Position numbers and translations under genes: made by a program. From contig NZ_LT707416.1 in the NCBI RefSeq assembly GCF_900155585.1, positions 273,774-311,565 of the forward strand: a stretch of 37,792 nt of DNA. The letters are read 5' to 3'. The stretch's first letter is position 1; every line of letters begins with the position of its first letter. The notes under the pieces are model-generated. The model saw only the letters and a list, made by a program, of their open reading frames with translations, ran no database searches and was not told the DNA's origin. The stretch is from Aedoeadaptatus urinae (lineage in GTDB: Bacteria > Bacillota > Clostridia > Tissierellales > Peptoniphilaceae). Below, piece by piece: positions 21,470 through 29,012 of this stretch.

Positions 21470-23671
21470 TTATTTATTTATTAGCTTCCAAACTTCTTCC
21501 AAAGAATTTTCATGGACTCTTGTACATATATGAGCATTAGATGCTTCTACTATATCATAATATGCCCAGTAAGTCTTATCCTTTAAATCTTTAAACTCCT
21601 TTATAACTAAATCTTTAACGCCGTCTTGCCCGACATGTCTTTCAAACAGCCTGTTTAACATTGCCGCTGTTTCCGCCCTGGTTATTTCAGCATCCGGTTT
21701 AAAGGTATTGTCAGGATATCCCATGATTCTCTTGTTGCCGTAGTTTTGGTCTATAGCTTTTTTAAATTTATAACCTTCTATATCTGTGAAGGGAGCCTTT
21801 GCATCATTCTTTTTATCGATGTGGCTAATAATTTGTGCCAGCTCGCCCCTGGTTATCTTTTCATCAGGCCTAAAAGCTTCTCCTGCTTTTTCCTCTAAAA
21901 TTCCTTGCCTATAGGCAGCTTCGATATAGGGAGCACACCACTTATCTTTTCCTACGTCCTTGTAAAGGCCTTGGCCTTCAATTAAAGGATAGCCCTTTAA
22001 CCTCACAACCATAGTCACCACTTCTGCCCTTGTCACCTTGCCTTCGGGCCTTACTGTTTTGTCAGGATAGCCTTTAATATAGGCTAGGTGGACTTCTTCT
22101 TTGGACTCGACTGGTTTCTTCTCATTCTTAGGTGTTACGGTTATTCCTGTTACGGTAGGATGTACGACGGGAGCATTCTGTTTTACCGTTACCGTGGCTT
22201 CTCCGAAGACCTTGTTGTCCGCATTGGATGTCGCCCTTACTTTGAGCGTCTTTGCGTTCTCGTCTTTAGCTACCGTAAGCGTTCCGTCCGCTGCGATCGA
22301 CGTTCCTTCGTGCCCGCCTATAACGCTCCACGTAACCGTCTTATCGAAGTCTCCCGTTCCGCTGACAGTGGCTGCAAATGCCTGCGTCTTGCCCTTTCCT
22401 ACGGTCGCATTCTTAGGTGTTACGGTTATTCCTGTTACGCCGGCCACCGCTGTAGGTTCCTTTACGGTCACCGTAGCTTCTCCGTAGGGCTTATTATCAG
22501 CATTGGATGTCGCCCTTACCGTGAGCGTCTTTGCCGTTTCGTTCTTTCCTACTGTGAGAAGTCCGTTTGCATCGACCGAAGTTCCTGCGCCGCCGCCGAT
22601 CACGCTCCACGTAACCGTCCTGTCAAACTCACCCTGCCCTACGACGGTGGCTGTGAACTGCTGCGTCTTGCCCTTTTCTACGGTCGCAGTTTCCGGAGTT
22701 ACCATTACGCCTTTCAGGCTCACGATATTTATTTTACCGCTGAAGTGGACGTAGACTTCTCCCGTCAAGAATTTATAGGCATCGGCAGCAAATTCAACGG
22801 AGCCCGGCTTGTTCGGGTCGATCAGCTCGAACTCATCTCCGTTCAATCTGACGTTAACGAAGTTTTTCAGGTGCTTCTCATCGTTAAGCAAAGCGTCGTC
22901 GTAGTCTTTTATGATGCTGGATACTTTGCCGTTCTTTGCAAATCTCGTGATAGTTTGATCAGAGGCCTGGTAAAAACGCGGGACCTCAACGATTTCACCG
23001 GTCGTTGAGTTGATCTGTCCCACCCTGGAAAGATCGCTTATATGATTTCCCGCCAATATGAAATTATCCACATTTTTCATGTGATTGAATACGCTCGGGT
23101 CGGTGATGTCGTTATTCGATACGTCGATATTGTTGATGTTCATGTCGCTGAACACGGCGATATCTTCATCGGTAAGATGATTGCCGGAAGCGCTTAAGTA
23201 CTCCCACTCCGTGCGCTTTGTCTTGAGCGGTGAAAGATCTCTTATACCCGTGTTGTTGATTTCGAGGTCAATCAAATCAATTTCCCCGTTTGTTATGAAC
23301 GAGAGATCCTTGATCTTTGCTCCGTTGAGGTTGAGCCTTTTTAAATTTTTAAGGTTGGACAAAGCTGACGCATCCTCTATAGGGTTCCCCGCAAAATTCG
23401 CCCCTTTCAAACTCGTGCAATACTGCAGACCTTCGAGCGTGCGTATGCCTTGATTCATGTAGCCGTCACCGGTATATACTATACGCGAAAGTTCCTCAGG
23501 GGAAAGGTTGTAATCTTCCGGTTTACCGTATTGTGCATTCATCAGCTTTCGCAAAAGAGGATCTTGGATCGTATACTCCTTCGCGAAAGCCTCTTGGGAA
23601 ATCAGCGTCGGCGCCGTTATCACGAACGCTAGGATCACCGCAAGGATGATCGAAAAATGCTTTCTTTTCAT
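21470..23671 (-). CDS. Surface protein with leucine-rich repeats, Big2 domains and SLH anchor
   Basis: 733 residues. A signal peptide at 1-30 ends around AFA. Residues 60-235 hold irregular leucine-rich repeats of about 22 residues (LKNLKRLNLNGAKIKDLSF, then INNIDVSNNDITDPSVF). Two Big2 Ig-like domains follow (about 325-408 and 415-500), each ending ATSNADNK..GEATVTVK. A third stops after VTGITVTPKN and is fused directly to three SLH motifs (about 530-715, e.g. GYPDNTFKPDAEITRAE). SLH motifs bind secondary cell-wall polymer; LRR-Big2 ectodomains often serve adhesion, so a host-binding role is an inference. The gene is AT-richer than its neighbours and lies within ~0.5 kb direct repeats. AAGGAGGAG precedes the ATG; no neighbour shares its operon. 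Confidence 0.9.
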   Translation of the reverse strand: MKRKHFSIILAVILAFVITAPTLISQEAFAKEYTIQDPLLRKLMNAQYGKPEDYNLSPEELSRIVYTGDGYMNQGIRTLEGLQYCTSLKGANFAGNPIEDASALSNLKNLKRLNLNGAKIKDLSFITNGEIDLIDLEINNTGIRDLSPLKTKRTEWEYLSASGNHLTDEDIAVFSDMNINNIDVSNNDITDPSVFNHMKNVDNFILAGNHISDLSRVGQINSTTGEIVEVPRFYQASDQTITRFAKNGKVSSIIKDYDDALLNDEKHLKNFVNVRLNGDEFELIDPNKPGSVEFAADAYKFLTGEVYVHFSGKINIVSLKGVMVTPETATVEKGKTQQFTATVVGQGEFDRTVTWSVIGGGAGTSVDANGLLTVGKNETAKTLTVRATSNADNKPYGEATVTVKEPTAVAGVTGITVTPKNATVGKGKTQAFAATVSGTGDFDKTVTWSVIGGHEGTSIAADGTLTVAKDENAKTLKVRATSNADNKVFGEATVTVKQNAPVVHPTVTGITVTPKNEKKPVESKEEVHLAYIKGYPDKTVRPEGKVTRAEVVTMVVRLKGYPLIEGQGLYKDVGKDKWCAPYIEAAYRQGILEEKAGEAFRPDEKITRGELAQIISHIDKKNDAKAPFTDIEGYKFKKAIDQNYGNKRIMGYPDNTFKPDAEITRAETAAMLNRLFERHVGQDGVKDLVIKEFKDLKDKTYWAYYDIVEASNAHICTRVHENSLEEVWKLINK

Positions 23672-23862
23672 ATGCGTCTCCTCCTTGATTTATAAATAAT
23701 TTCGGATAGATACCGTTCGGGGAAAAGTGTTTGTAAAAGAAGACCCGAACAATTGTCATTTACAAATAAAAAACCATTTTGATAACTTTTTATTATTTTA
23801 TTTCTTTCATTAATTTTTGTCAAGTTAAATATCGAAATAGATAAGAAAATATTATAAAATCA

Positions 23863-23945
23863 ACGGAGATCACATTGGCGTCTTCGTCAAAGAGAATGGC
23901 GCGGTTGGATGTGGTGCCCGCGTCGATGGCCAGAATGTATTTCAT
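23863..23945 (-). pseudogene. glpK 5' fragment (about 27 codons)
   Basis: It begins with ATG behind the same GAGGTGA site as intact glpK and reads [20 protein letters not shown] onward before breaking into AT-rich DNA at 23863. Against the intact gene it has L4I, V-to-I and silent changes, so it is a diverged allele and not a fresh copy. Confidence 0.9.
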
Positions 23946-23961
23946 GATTCACCTCGGTTTA

Positions 23962-23987
23962 GAAAAATTCCCCGCGTTGGCGGGGAA
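23962..23987 (-). terminator. Terminator of the chr-EIIC-chr operon
   Basis: Minus-strand TTCCCCGC / GCGGGGAA stem with a 4-nt loop, followed by TTTTT, 10 bp after the transporter stop. It is absent from direct-repeat copy A. Confidence 0.75.
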
Positions 23988-23996
23988 GAAAACAAC

Positions 23997-24554
23997 TTAC
24001 GCCATGAGGGGCAGGGCCAGTTTTAAGGCGATGCCTAAGACGGCGCCCAGCATAATGAGCTTGATGAGATCCATTTTTTTCCAATAGAGCACACCGCCGA
24101 CGACGAAGGTAATGAGGGCGACGATCTCCAAGCCGCCTCCTTCGGGCCACAGGGCGTTTTTAAACATTTCGTAGGAGGCGACGAAGATCAGGCCGATGAT
24201 TCCCGCCTTGATTCCGCGAAGCAGCATCTCCATGAGGCGGAAGGTGCGCTTTTTCGTAAAGAGAAAATAGGCGAGAGTCAGGATGATGATGGTCTGAGGC
24301 GCCGTCACTCCCGCCGTGGCCACGACGGAGCCCACGGGCCCGGCCACTTGTGCTCCGACGAAGGTGGCGCTGTTAATGGCGATGGGCCCCGGGGTCATTT
24401 GGCTGATGGTCACGAGATCCGTGAACTGGGTCATGGTGAGCCAGCCCTCTTTCTCCACGATGAATTGTTGGATCAAAGGAATGGTGGCGTAGCCTCCGCC
24501 GAAGGAGAAGAGGCCGATTTTAAAGAATTCAAAAAATAATTTCGCAAATAACAT
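23997..24554 (-). CDS. Chromate transporter, short-chain CHR subunit (second)
   Basis: 185 residues, the size of a single-domain CHR protein. The start KLFFEFFKIGLFSFGGGYAT and the MTPGPIAINSATFVG motif are the CHR hallmarks. Five or six hydrophobic segments follow. Short CHR proteins work as pairs; the partner is encoded at 25580-26149 with a PTS-type EIIC gene between. Chromate export is the classical activity, but many anaerobes carry these genes without known chromate exposure, so the anion is uncertain. The 3' two thirds are duplicated at 20927-21303. Confidence 0.9.
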   Translation of the reverse strand: MLFAKLFFEFFKIGLFSFGGGYATIPLIQQFIVEKEGWLTMTQFTDLVTISQMTPGPIAINSATFVGAQVAGPVGSVVATAGVTAPQTIIILTLAYFLFTKKRTFRLMEMLLRGIKAGIIGLIFVASYEMFKNALWPEGGGLEIVALITFVVGGVLYWKKMDLIKLIMLGAVLGIALKLALPLMA

Positions 24555-24563
24555 GGCGCACTC

Positions 24564-25583
24564 CTATATTTCAAGGGCCATGTCCCCGTCGGCGATCCAA
24601 GCCCGCTTCTTCATGTAGCGGTAGACGAGATAGCTGATGATGCCGGGGAGAATGACGTGGATGAGAAGAATGACCAGAAGCAGTTGAGGGAAGGCCATGG
24701 CGCCTTCCATGGCCTGAATGGTGCCTATTTGACCCACCAGGCCGCTGGTGCCCATGCCGCTTCCCAGAGGCGTGTTCTTCAGCTTAAAGACCACGGTGGA
24801 CAGGGGAGCGATGACGGCTCCCGCCACGGTGGGCGGAATCCAGATCCTGGGGTTCTTCACGATATTGGGCATTTGCAACATGCTGGTCCCCAGGCCTTGA
24901 GCGAAGAAGCCGTCGAAGCCGTTGTCCTTAAAGGAAATGACGGCAAAGCCGATCATCTGGGCCGAGCAGCCCACGGTGGCGGCGCCGCCGGCGAGACCGG
25001 AAAGGGAAAGCATCATGCAAATGGCGGCACTGGAGATGGGCAGGGTGAGGGCGATGCCCACGATGGTGGCCACTAAGATGCCCATGATAAAGGGCGCCTG
25101 TTCCGTGGCGGCCATAATCAGCTTGCCCACACTTTCCATAAGCCATTGGATGGAAGGGCCCACCAAGACGGCGAGGAGCGTCCCCGTGAGCACGGTGACC
25201 GCCGGCGTCATGAGGATGTCGATGCGAGTCTCCTTGCTGATGAGCTTGCCCGCTTCCGCCGCCACAATGGCCGCGAGATACACCGCCACCGGGCCGCCGA
25301 TGTCGTAGCTCGCCGCCCCTACCACCGACGATGCGAAAAGCACTAAAGGCGGTGCGTCCAAGGCGAAGGCGATGGACATGGCGATGGCCGGGCCCGTAGC
25401 CGCCTGTGCCATGGGCCAGAGGGTATCCGTTAAAAAGGGAATATTCAGCTGGGTGCCGATGGTGTTTAAAATGGTGCCGATCAGCAAGGTGGCGAAGAGG
25501 CCGTAGGCCATGGCGCCTAAGGCGTCGATGCCGTAGGTCTTTAAATTCGGATGCACATTTTTCTTGTGCAGAAACTCTCTCAT
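24564..25583 (-). CDS. PTS EIIC-type membrane transporter (EIIC_2 family)
   Basis: 339 residues with 8-10 membrane segments. Typical segments of the stand-alone EIIC_2 family (PF13303) are visible: YGIDALGAMAYGLFATLLIG, ASSVVGAASYDIGGPVAVYL, QAPFIMGILVATIVG, PISSAAICMMLSL and NTPLGSGMGTSGLVGQ. No EIIA, EIIB or HPr domain is present, so phosphotransfer coupling is unproven. It lies between the two chromate-transporter subunit genes, overlapping the first by 4 bp and ending 10 bp before the second, so all three share one transcript. The substrate is unknown. Confidence 0.85.
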   Translation of the reverse strand: MREFLHKKNVHPNLKTYGIDALGAMAYGLFATLLIGTILNTIGTQLNIPFLTDTLWPMAQAATGPAIAMSIAFALDAPPLVLFASSVVGAASYDIGGPVAVYLAAIVAAEAGKLISKETRIDILMTPAVTVLTGTLLAVLVGPSIQWLMESVGKLIMAATEQAPFIMGILVATIVGIALTLPISSAAICMMLSLSGLAGGAATVGCSAQMIGFAVISFKDNGFDGFFAQGLGTSMLQMPNIVKNPRIWIPPTVAGAVIAPLSTVVFKLKNTPLGSGMGTSGLVGQIGTIQAMEGAMAFPQLLLVILLIHVILPGIISYLVYRYMKKRAWIADGDMALEI

Positions 25584-26149
25584 TGGTGTCCTTCCTTCGT
25601 GTGATCTTCAAATTTCGTAATGCAAATGCCACTGAAGCCTAAGAGCAAAATAATCAAGGCCGTATTAATATCCGTAAACATCCCCAGGGCCGTGGCGACG
25701 AGAATCATCAACACGGAAAAGCCGTGGTCCTCTTTAATGGCCCGCTTGCCCATGCGATAGGTAGTGAGAAAGAGCACGGCGGAAATAACGCCGCTGATCC
25801 CCACCAGGGCCGCGTTGACGAAAAAATTCGAGCGGAACTGGCGATAGGCCATATTAATGGAAAGAATAATCACCAAACAGGGAAGCACGCTGGCGAGAAG
25901 GCACACCGCCGCCCCCGCCGGGCCGCGCAGCTTGTAGCCCGTCAAGAGGGATGCGGATATGGCCATGGCCCCGGGCCCCGATTGGGCCAGAGCCACGATG
26001 TCCATCATATCGTCTTCACTGATCAGGGGCTGATGCTCCACAAACTCGTCCCGAATAATGGGCACGATGGTGTAGCCGCCGCCGAAGGTGAATGTATTGA
26101 TTTTTAAAAATGTAAAAAATAATCTTCTTAAAGATACCGTATTTTCCAT
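25580..26149 (-). CDS. Chromate transporter, short-chain CHR subunit (first)
   Basis: 189 residues from the ATG at 26149, preferred because AGGAGGT precedes it; the frame stays open further upstream but would run into the divergent proC gene. The start LRRLFFTFLKINTFTFGGGY and the AQSGPGAMAISASLLTG motif correspond to the CHR pair FGGGY / PGP.A. It heads the operon with the EIIC gene (ATGA overlap) and the second CHR gene. The promoter lies in the 64-bp gap to proC. Confidence 0.9.
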   Translation of the reverse strand: MENTVSLRRLFFTFLKINTFTFGGGYTIVPIIRDEFVEHQPLISEDDMMDIVALAQSGPGAMAISASLLTGYKLRGPAGAAVCLLASVLPCLVIILSINMAYRQFRSNFFVNAALVGISGVISAVLFLTTYRMGKRAIKEDHGFSVLMILVATALGMFTDINTALIILLLGFSGICITKFEDHTKEGHQ

Positions 26150-26213
26150 GCATGACCTCCTGTTCAATAGTATACTGTAAGGAGAATACCGCTTCAAGAA
26201 AGGATGGGATTTA

Positions 26214-26969
26214 ATGAATATCGGTTTAATCGGTCTCGGCAATATGGGCCGGGCATTTTACGACCTGTTTTTAGAAGAGGGCCACGAGCTTTTCGTCGGC
26301 TGCCCTCACGAAAAGGACATCTCTACCTTCCAAACTCGGGACAACAGTAGCGTTGTGGATCGCTCGGAGATTATCTTCATCGGCGTCAAGCCCTATATGG
26401 TGGAAGAAGTCATGGCGGAGATCGTGCCGAAGGTAGAAGGACAAATCATCGTGTCCATGGCCGCCGGTGTGAGCCTGGAGCGGCTTCAAAAAATGGCCCC
26501 TACGGAAAAAATCATTCGCATTCTTCCCAACACCCCCGTCGCCGTGGGCTCCGGCGTCGTCGCCTATACCCCGGGCTACGACATGAGCGACGAGGAAAAG
26601 GCCGCCTTTGAAGAGCTGTTAAAAGGCGCCGGGGAAGTGGTGGAGGTGGCGGAAAAGGATCTGGACATCGTCACCGCCTTAACCGGCGCCACCCCCGCCT
26701 TTGTCGCCATGGTCATCGAAGGCTTCGTCGACGGCGCCTGCGCCTGCGGCATGAAGCGGGATCTGGCATACAAGCTGGCGGCCAAAGCCGTGGCCGGCAC
26801 CAGCGATCTCATGACGGCACGGGGACTCCATCCCGGCCAATTAAAAGACGGCGTCACCTCTCCCGCCGGTGCCACCATCGAAGGCGTCTTAATGCTGGAA
26901 TCCATGGGCATGCGCTACGCCTTCGCCCAATCCATTATAAAAACCGTAGAAAAAGGAAAATCTCTATAA
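26214..26969 (+). CDS. proC: Pyrroline-5-carboxylate reductase
   Basis: 251 residues, slightly shorter than the usual 265-275. It reduces pyrroline-5-carboxylate to proline with NAD(P)H. The Rossmann loop GLGNMG is at residues 7-12, ILPNTPVAVGSGV is the family segment near 105, and the C-terminal dimer-forming signature runs through AGTSDLMTARGLHPGQLKDG and TSPAGATIEGVLMLE. A GAAAGGATGGG site and a TATACT -10 (about 26171) lie upstream. It is divergent from the chr operon. The cyclodeaminase-family gene at 5235 could also feed proline metabolism, but that link is speculative. Confidence 0.94.
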   Translation: MNIGLIGLGNMGRAFYDLFLEEGHELFVGCPHEKDISTFQTRDNSSVVDRSEIIFIGVKPYMVEEVMAEIVPKVEGQIIVSMAAGVSLERLQKMAPTEKIIRILPNTPVAVGSGVVAYTPGYDMSDEEKAAFEELLKGAGEVVEVAEKDLDIVTALTGATPAFVAMVIEGFVDGACACGMKRDLAYKLAAKAVAGTSDLMTARGLHPGQLKDGVTSPAGATIEGVLMLESMGMRYAFAQSIIKTVEKGKSL

Positions 26970-27050
26970 AAATTTGTTTTTTCCGTAGGCAAGTCGGCCG
27001 AGCTATGTTAAGATAATTCATCGAGCAAGAACAAGAGAAAAGGAGGGAAT

Positions 27051-28406
27051 ATGAAGCAGAAGAATGTCAACCTAACCGAAGGCGTGATTTGGAAAAACCT
27101 ACTGTCTTTTACGCTCCCCCTCCTCCTTTCCGCTTTACTCCAGCAGCTTTATAACACGGTGGACCTTTTGATCGTCGGCCGTTTTGCGGGCAAGGTGGAC
27201 ATGGCCGCCATCGGCGCATCGGGCCCCATTACCGTTCTCGTCGTCGCCCTTTTCATGGGCATGTCTACGGGGACCTCGGTCTTGGTGGCCCAGTACTACG
27301 GCGCCAAGGACCGGGCGGAGCTGTCGAAAACCGTGCACACCAACTTCGCCATGGCCATTTACGGCGGCCTGGGCCTCACCATCATCACCGTGGCTCTATC
27401 TTCCTGGTTTTTAAGCCTCATCGACACGCCTGAAAGTGTCATGGGCCCCGCCACCCGCTACCTGCAGATCATATTCGTGGGGCTGATCCCGGTCATGGTC
27501 TACAATATGGGCTCGGCGGTTCTGAGAAGCGTCGGCGACAGCGTGCGACCCTTTAACTTCCTCGCCATCGCCGCCGGACTGAACATCGTCTTGGACCTGT
27601 TCTTCGTCGGCTACTTAAAAATGGGGGCCATCGGCGCCGGCATCGCCACGGCCATCGCCCAATCCACCTCGGGGATTTTGGTCATCATCAGTCTCATGCG
27701 GACCACGGACATTTATCGCCTGCGCCTGAAAAAAATTCGCTTCCATAAAAAAACCCTGGAGCGGATTGTGGCCATCGGCCTGCCCGCAGCCATCTCAGGT
27801 GGCATGATCGGCCTCTCCAACGTCATCATCCAGGCGAAGATCAACGTCTTCGGCGCCCAGGCCATCGCCGGCGTGGCGGCGGCCAGTCGTATCGACGGTT
27901 TTGTCTTTACCTCGCTGGAAGCCTTCGCTCTCGCCATCACCACCTTCGTGGGGCAAAACATCGGCGCGAGAAAACCCAAGCGACTGAAGACGGGCATCGG
28001 CACCGCCATTATCATGACCCTGATCTTCGTCGCCTCCGTCTCGTCCATCCTCGTCATCTTCCGCCACCCCTTTATGCAGATCTTTACCACGGATAAAGAC
28101 GTTATCTACTTCGGCGCGAAGATGATCGGGACCCTGGCGCCCTTCTACGTCATCTTCTCCATTACCGAAGTCCTTTCCGGGGCCATACGGGGAAGCGGCG
28201 ACGCCATCCCTATAATGGTCATTACGCTCATCGGCATGTTCGTCATCCGCATCGGCTGGATCATCGTCGCCATGCCCATCTACAACACCATCGACATTAT
28301 TTATTGGAGCTACCCCATTAGCTGGATCTTCACCTGGACCCTGACCCTGGTGTACTTCTTTAAAGGCAAATGGAGGAAAAGAGCCATGGAAGGAGAGATC
28401 GCATAA
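27051..28406 (+). CDS. MATE-family multidrug/Na+ antiporter
   Basis: 451 residues with 12 hydrophobic segments in two homologous halves. The opening SFTLPLLLSALLQQLYNTVD and the QYYGAKDRAELSKTVHT segment are typical of the NorM/DinF-type MATE exporters of Bacillota, as are VGDSVRPFNFLAIA in the first half and TFVGQNIGARKPKRLKTG in the second. They exchange cationic drugs or metabolites for Na+ or H+. AAAAGGAGGG precedes the ATG. It is a single gene whose terminator starts inside the last codons. Confidence 0.92.
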   Translation: MKQKNVNLTEGVIWKNLLSFTLPLLLSALLQQLYNTVDLLIVGRFAGKVDMAAIGASGPITVLVVALFMGMSTGTSVLVAQYYGAKDRAELSKTVHTNFAMAIYGGLGLTIITVALSSWFLSLIDTPESVMGPATRYLQIIFVGLIPVMVYNMGSAVLRSVGDSVRPFNFLAIAAGLNIVLDLFFVGYLKMGAIGAGIATAIAQSTSGILVIISLMRTTDIYRLRLKKIRFHKKTLERIVAIGLPAAISGGMIGLSNVIIQAKINVFGAQAIAGVAAASRIDGFVFTSLEAFALAITTFVGQNIGARKPKRLKTGIGTAIIMTLIFVASVSSILVIFRHPFMQIFTTDKDVIYFGAKMIGTLAPFYVIFSITEVLSGAIRGSGDAIPIMVITLIGMFVIRIGWIIVAMPIYNTIDIIYWSYPISWIFTWTLTLVYFFKGKWRKRAMEGEIA

Positions 28407-28418
28407 GCGGTCTCTTTT
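28394..28418 (+). terminator. Terminator overlapping the MATE gene stop codon
   Basis: GAGATCGC..GCGGTCTC stem with TTTTT after it. The loop contains the TAA stop of the gene. Confidence 0.7.
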
Positions 28419-28449
28419 TCCATGGAGAGAAAACCCTGCGGGGCCTCTT

Positions 28450-28682
28450 TGTTTTTTGCCATAGCTGACGTAATAAAATCAAGTTTCTTTCTTCTTCTAA
28501 AAATTCATTCTTACATGGCTTTGAGACCCGGGGAAGGGGCTAGGGCGTTGCGATTCGCCCTCTGCCCCTTCCCCGGGGCCCCATCCCCATCCACCCACAA
28601 ACGCCTTTTAGCAGTGCAAATGCCTACCGGCATTTGATTTGTATTGGGCCGTGTCGCGGAAGGAAGAATGTGAGTTGGGCAC
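28450..28682 (-). repeat. Structured palindromic repeat, full copy (type 1), minus strand
   Basis: Read leftward from 28682: a GTGCCCAACTCA head; GCCCAA; a 7-bp stem-loop AAATGCC-GGTA-GGCATTT (28618-28635); GCAC; AAAAGGCGTT; a G-rich run (GGG.GG..GGGG..GGGG); then a 51-bp palindrome (28527-28577) with 14-bp perfect arms CCCGGGGAAGGGGC, inner GGGCG, loop AATCGCAA, CGCCC; then a tail to about 28450 like that at 312-385. It is head-to-head with the next copy, 21 bp apart. It occupies the gap after the MATE gene and no protein gene explains it. It could be a structured RNA, a non-autonomous mobile element, or an IS605-type end. Confidence 0.7.
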
Positions 28683-28703
28683 TTAATTTAGAATAAAGGG
28701 CGA

Positions 28704-28965
28704 TTGCCCGACTCATTGTCTTATGTCGGCGAAGAAGCCCAACAGGAATCGGAACCCGCAAGGGTTCCGCACATTAAAAAAGCGTTAGGGTTAAAGGGTG
28801 GGGGTCCGGGGGCGGGATAAGGGCGAATCGCAACGCCCTTTTTCCCGCCCCCGGAAATCGGAAAGCGAAGATATATTTTAAGCGGAAGAAAAGCAAAGGG
28901 CAGGTACCTTTTTCCTGCGTTTGGAAAGAAAGAACATAACCTAAGTAAGAAAAAAGAAAATACGC
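28704..28965 (+). repeat. Structured palindromic repeat, full copy (type 2), plus strand
   Basis: The same order of parts as the copy on the other strand. TTGCCCGACTCA head; GCCCAA; 7-bp stem-loop GGAACCC-GCAA-GGGTTCC (28751-28768); GCAC; AAAAAAGCGTT; G-rich run; 51-bp palindrome (28805-28855) with 13-bp perfect arms TCCGGGGGCGGGA, inner GGGCG, loop AATCGCAA, CGCCC; tail to about 28965 like that at 5161-5225. Over the 47 nt before the first stem the copies align without gaps at about 66%. In the stem, four of seven pairs differ by compensatory double changes. Confidence 0.7.
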
Positions 28966-28982
28966 CCCTTTTCCAGGGCAAT

Positions 28983-29012
28983 AAAAAACAGACCATCTCA
29001 GGTCTGTTTTTT
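28983..29012 (-). terminator. Bidirectional terminator overlapping the stop of the membrane-protein gene
   Basis: AAAAAACAGACC / GGTCTGTTTTTT around a 6-nt loop that holds the TGA stop of the minus-strand gene. T-runs exist on both strands. Confidence 0.85.

Larger units (their letters stand above)
23863..24373. repeat. Direct repeat, copy B
   Basis: The counterpart of 20807-21303. It starts inside a glpK 5' fragment, crosses the glpK start and the chromate-transporter stop, and ends within the intact transporter gene. It differs from copy A by scattered third-position changes and by carrying a terminator hairpin (23962-23987) where copy A has unrelated bases. Confidence 0.9.

Noticed and set aside
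28500-28860. The GC-rich palindromes as ordinary rho-independent terminators
   Set aside because: They lack consistent T-runs directly after the outer stem, the nearest genes already have their own terminators (28394-28418 and 28983-29012), and the loop AATCGCAA is conserved while the arms vary, which a simple terminator would not require.
28450-28965. CRISPR array
   Set aside because: There are only two units, inverted relative to each other, with no regular direct repeats or spacers, and no cas genes are present.
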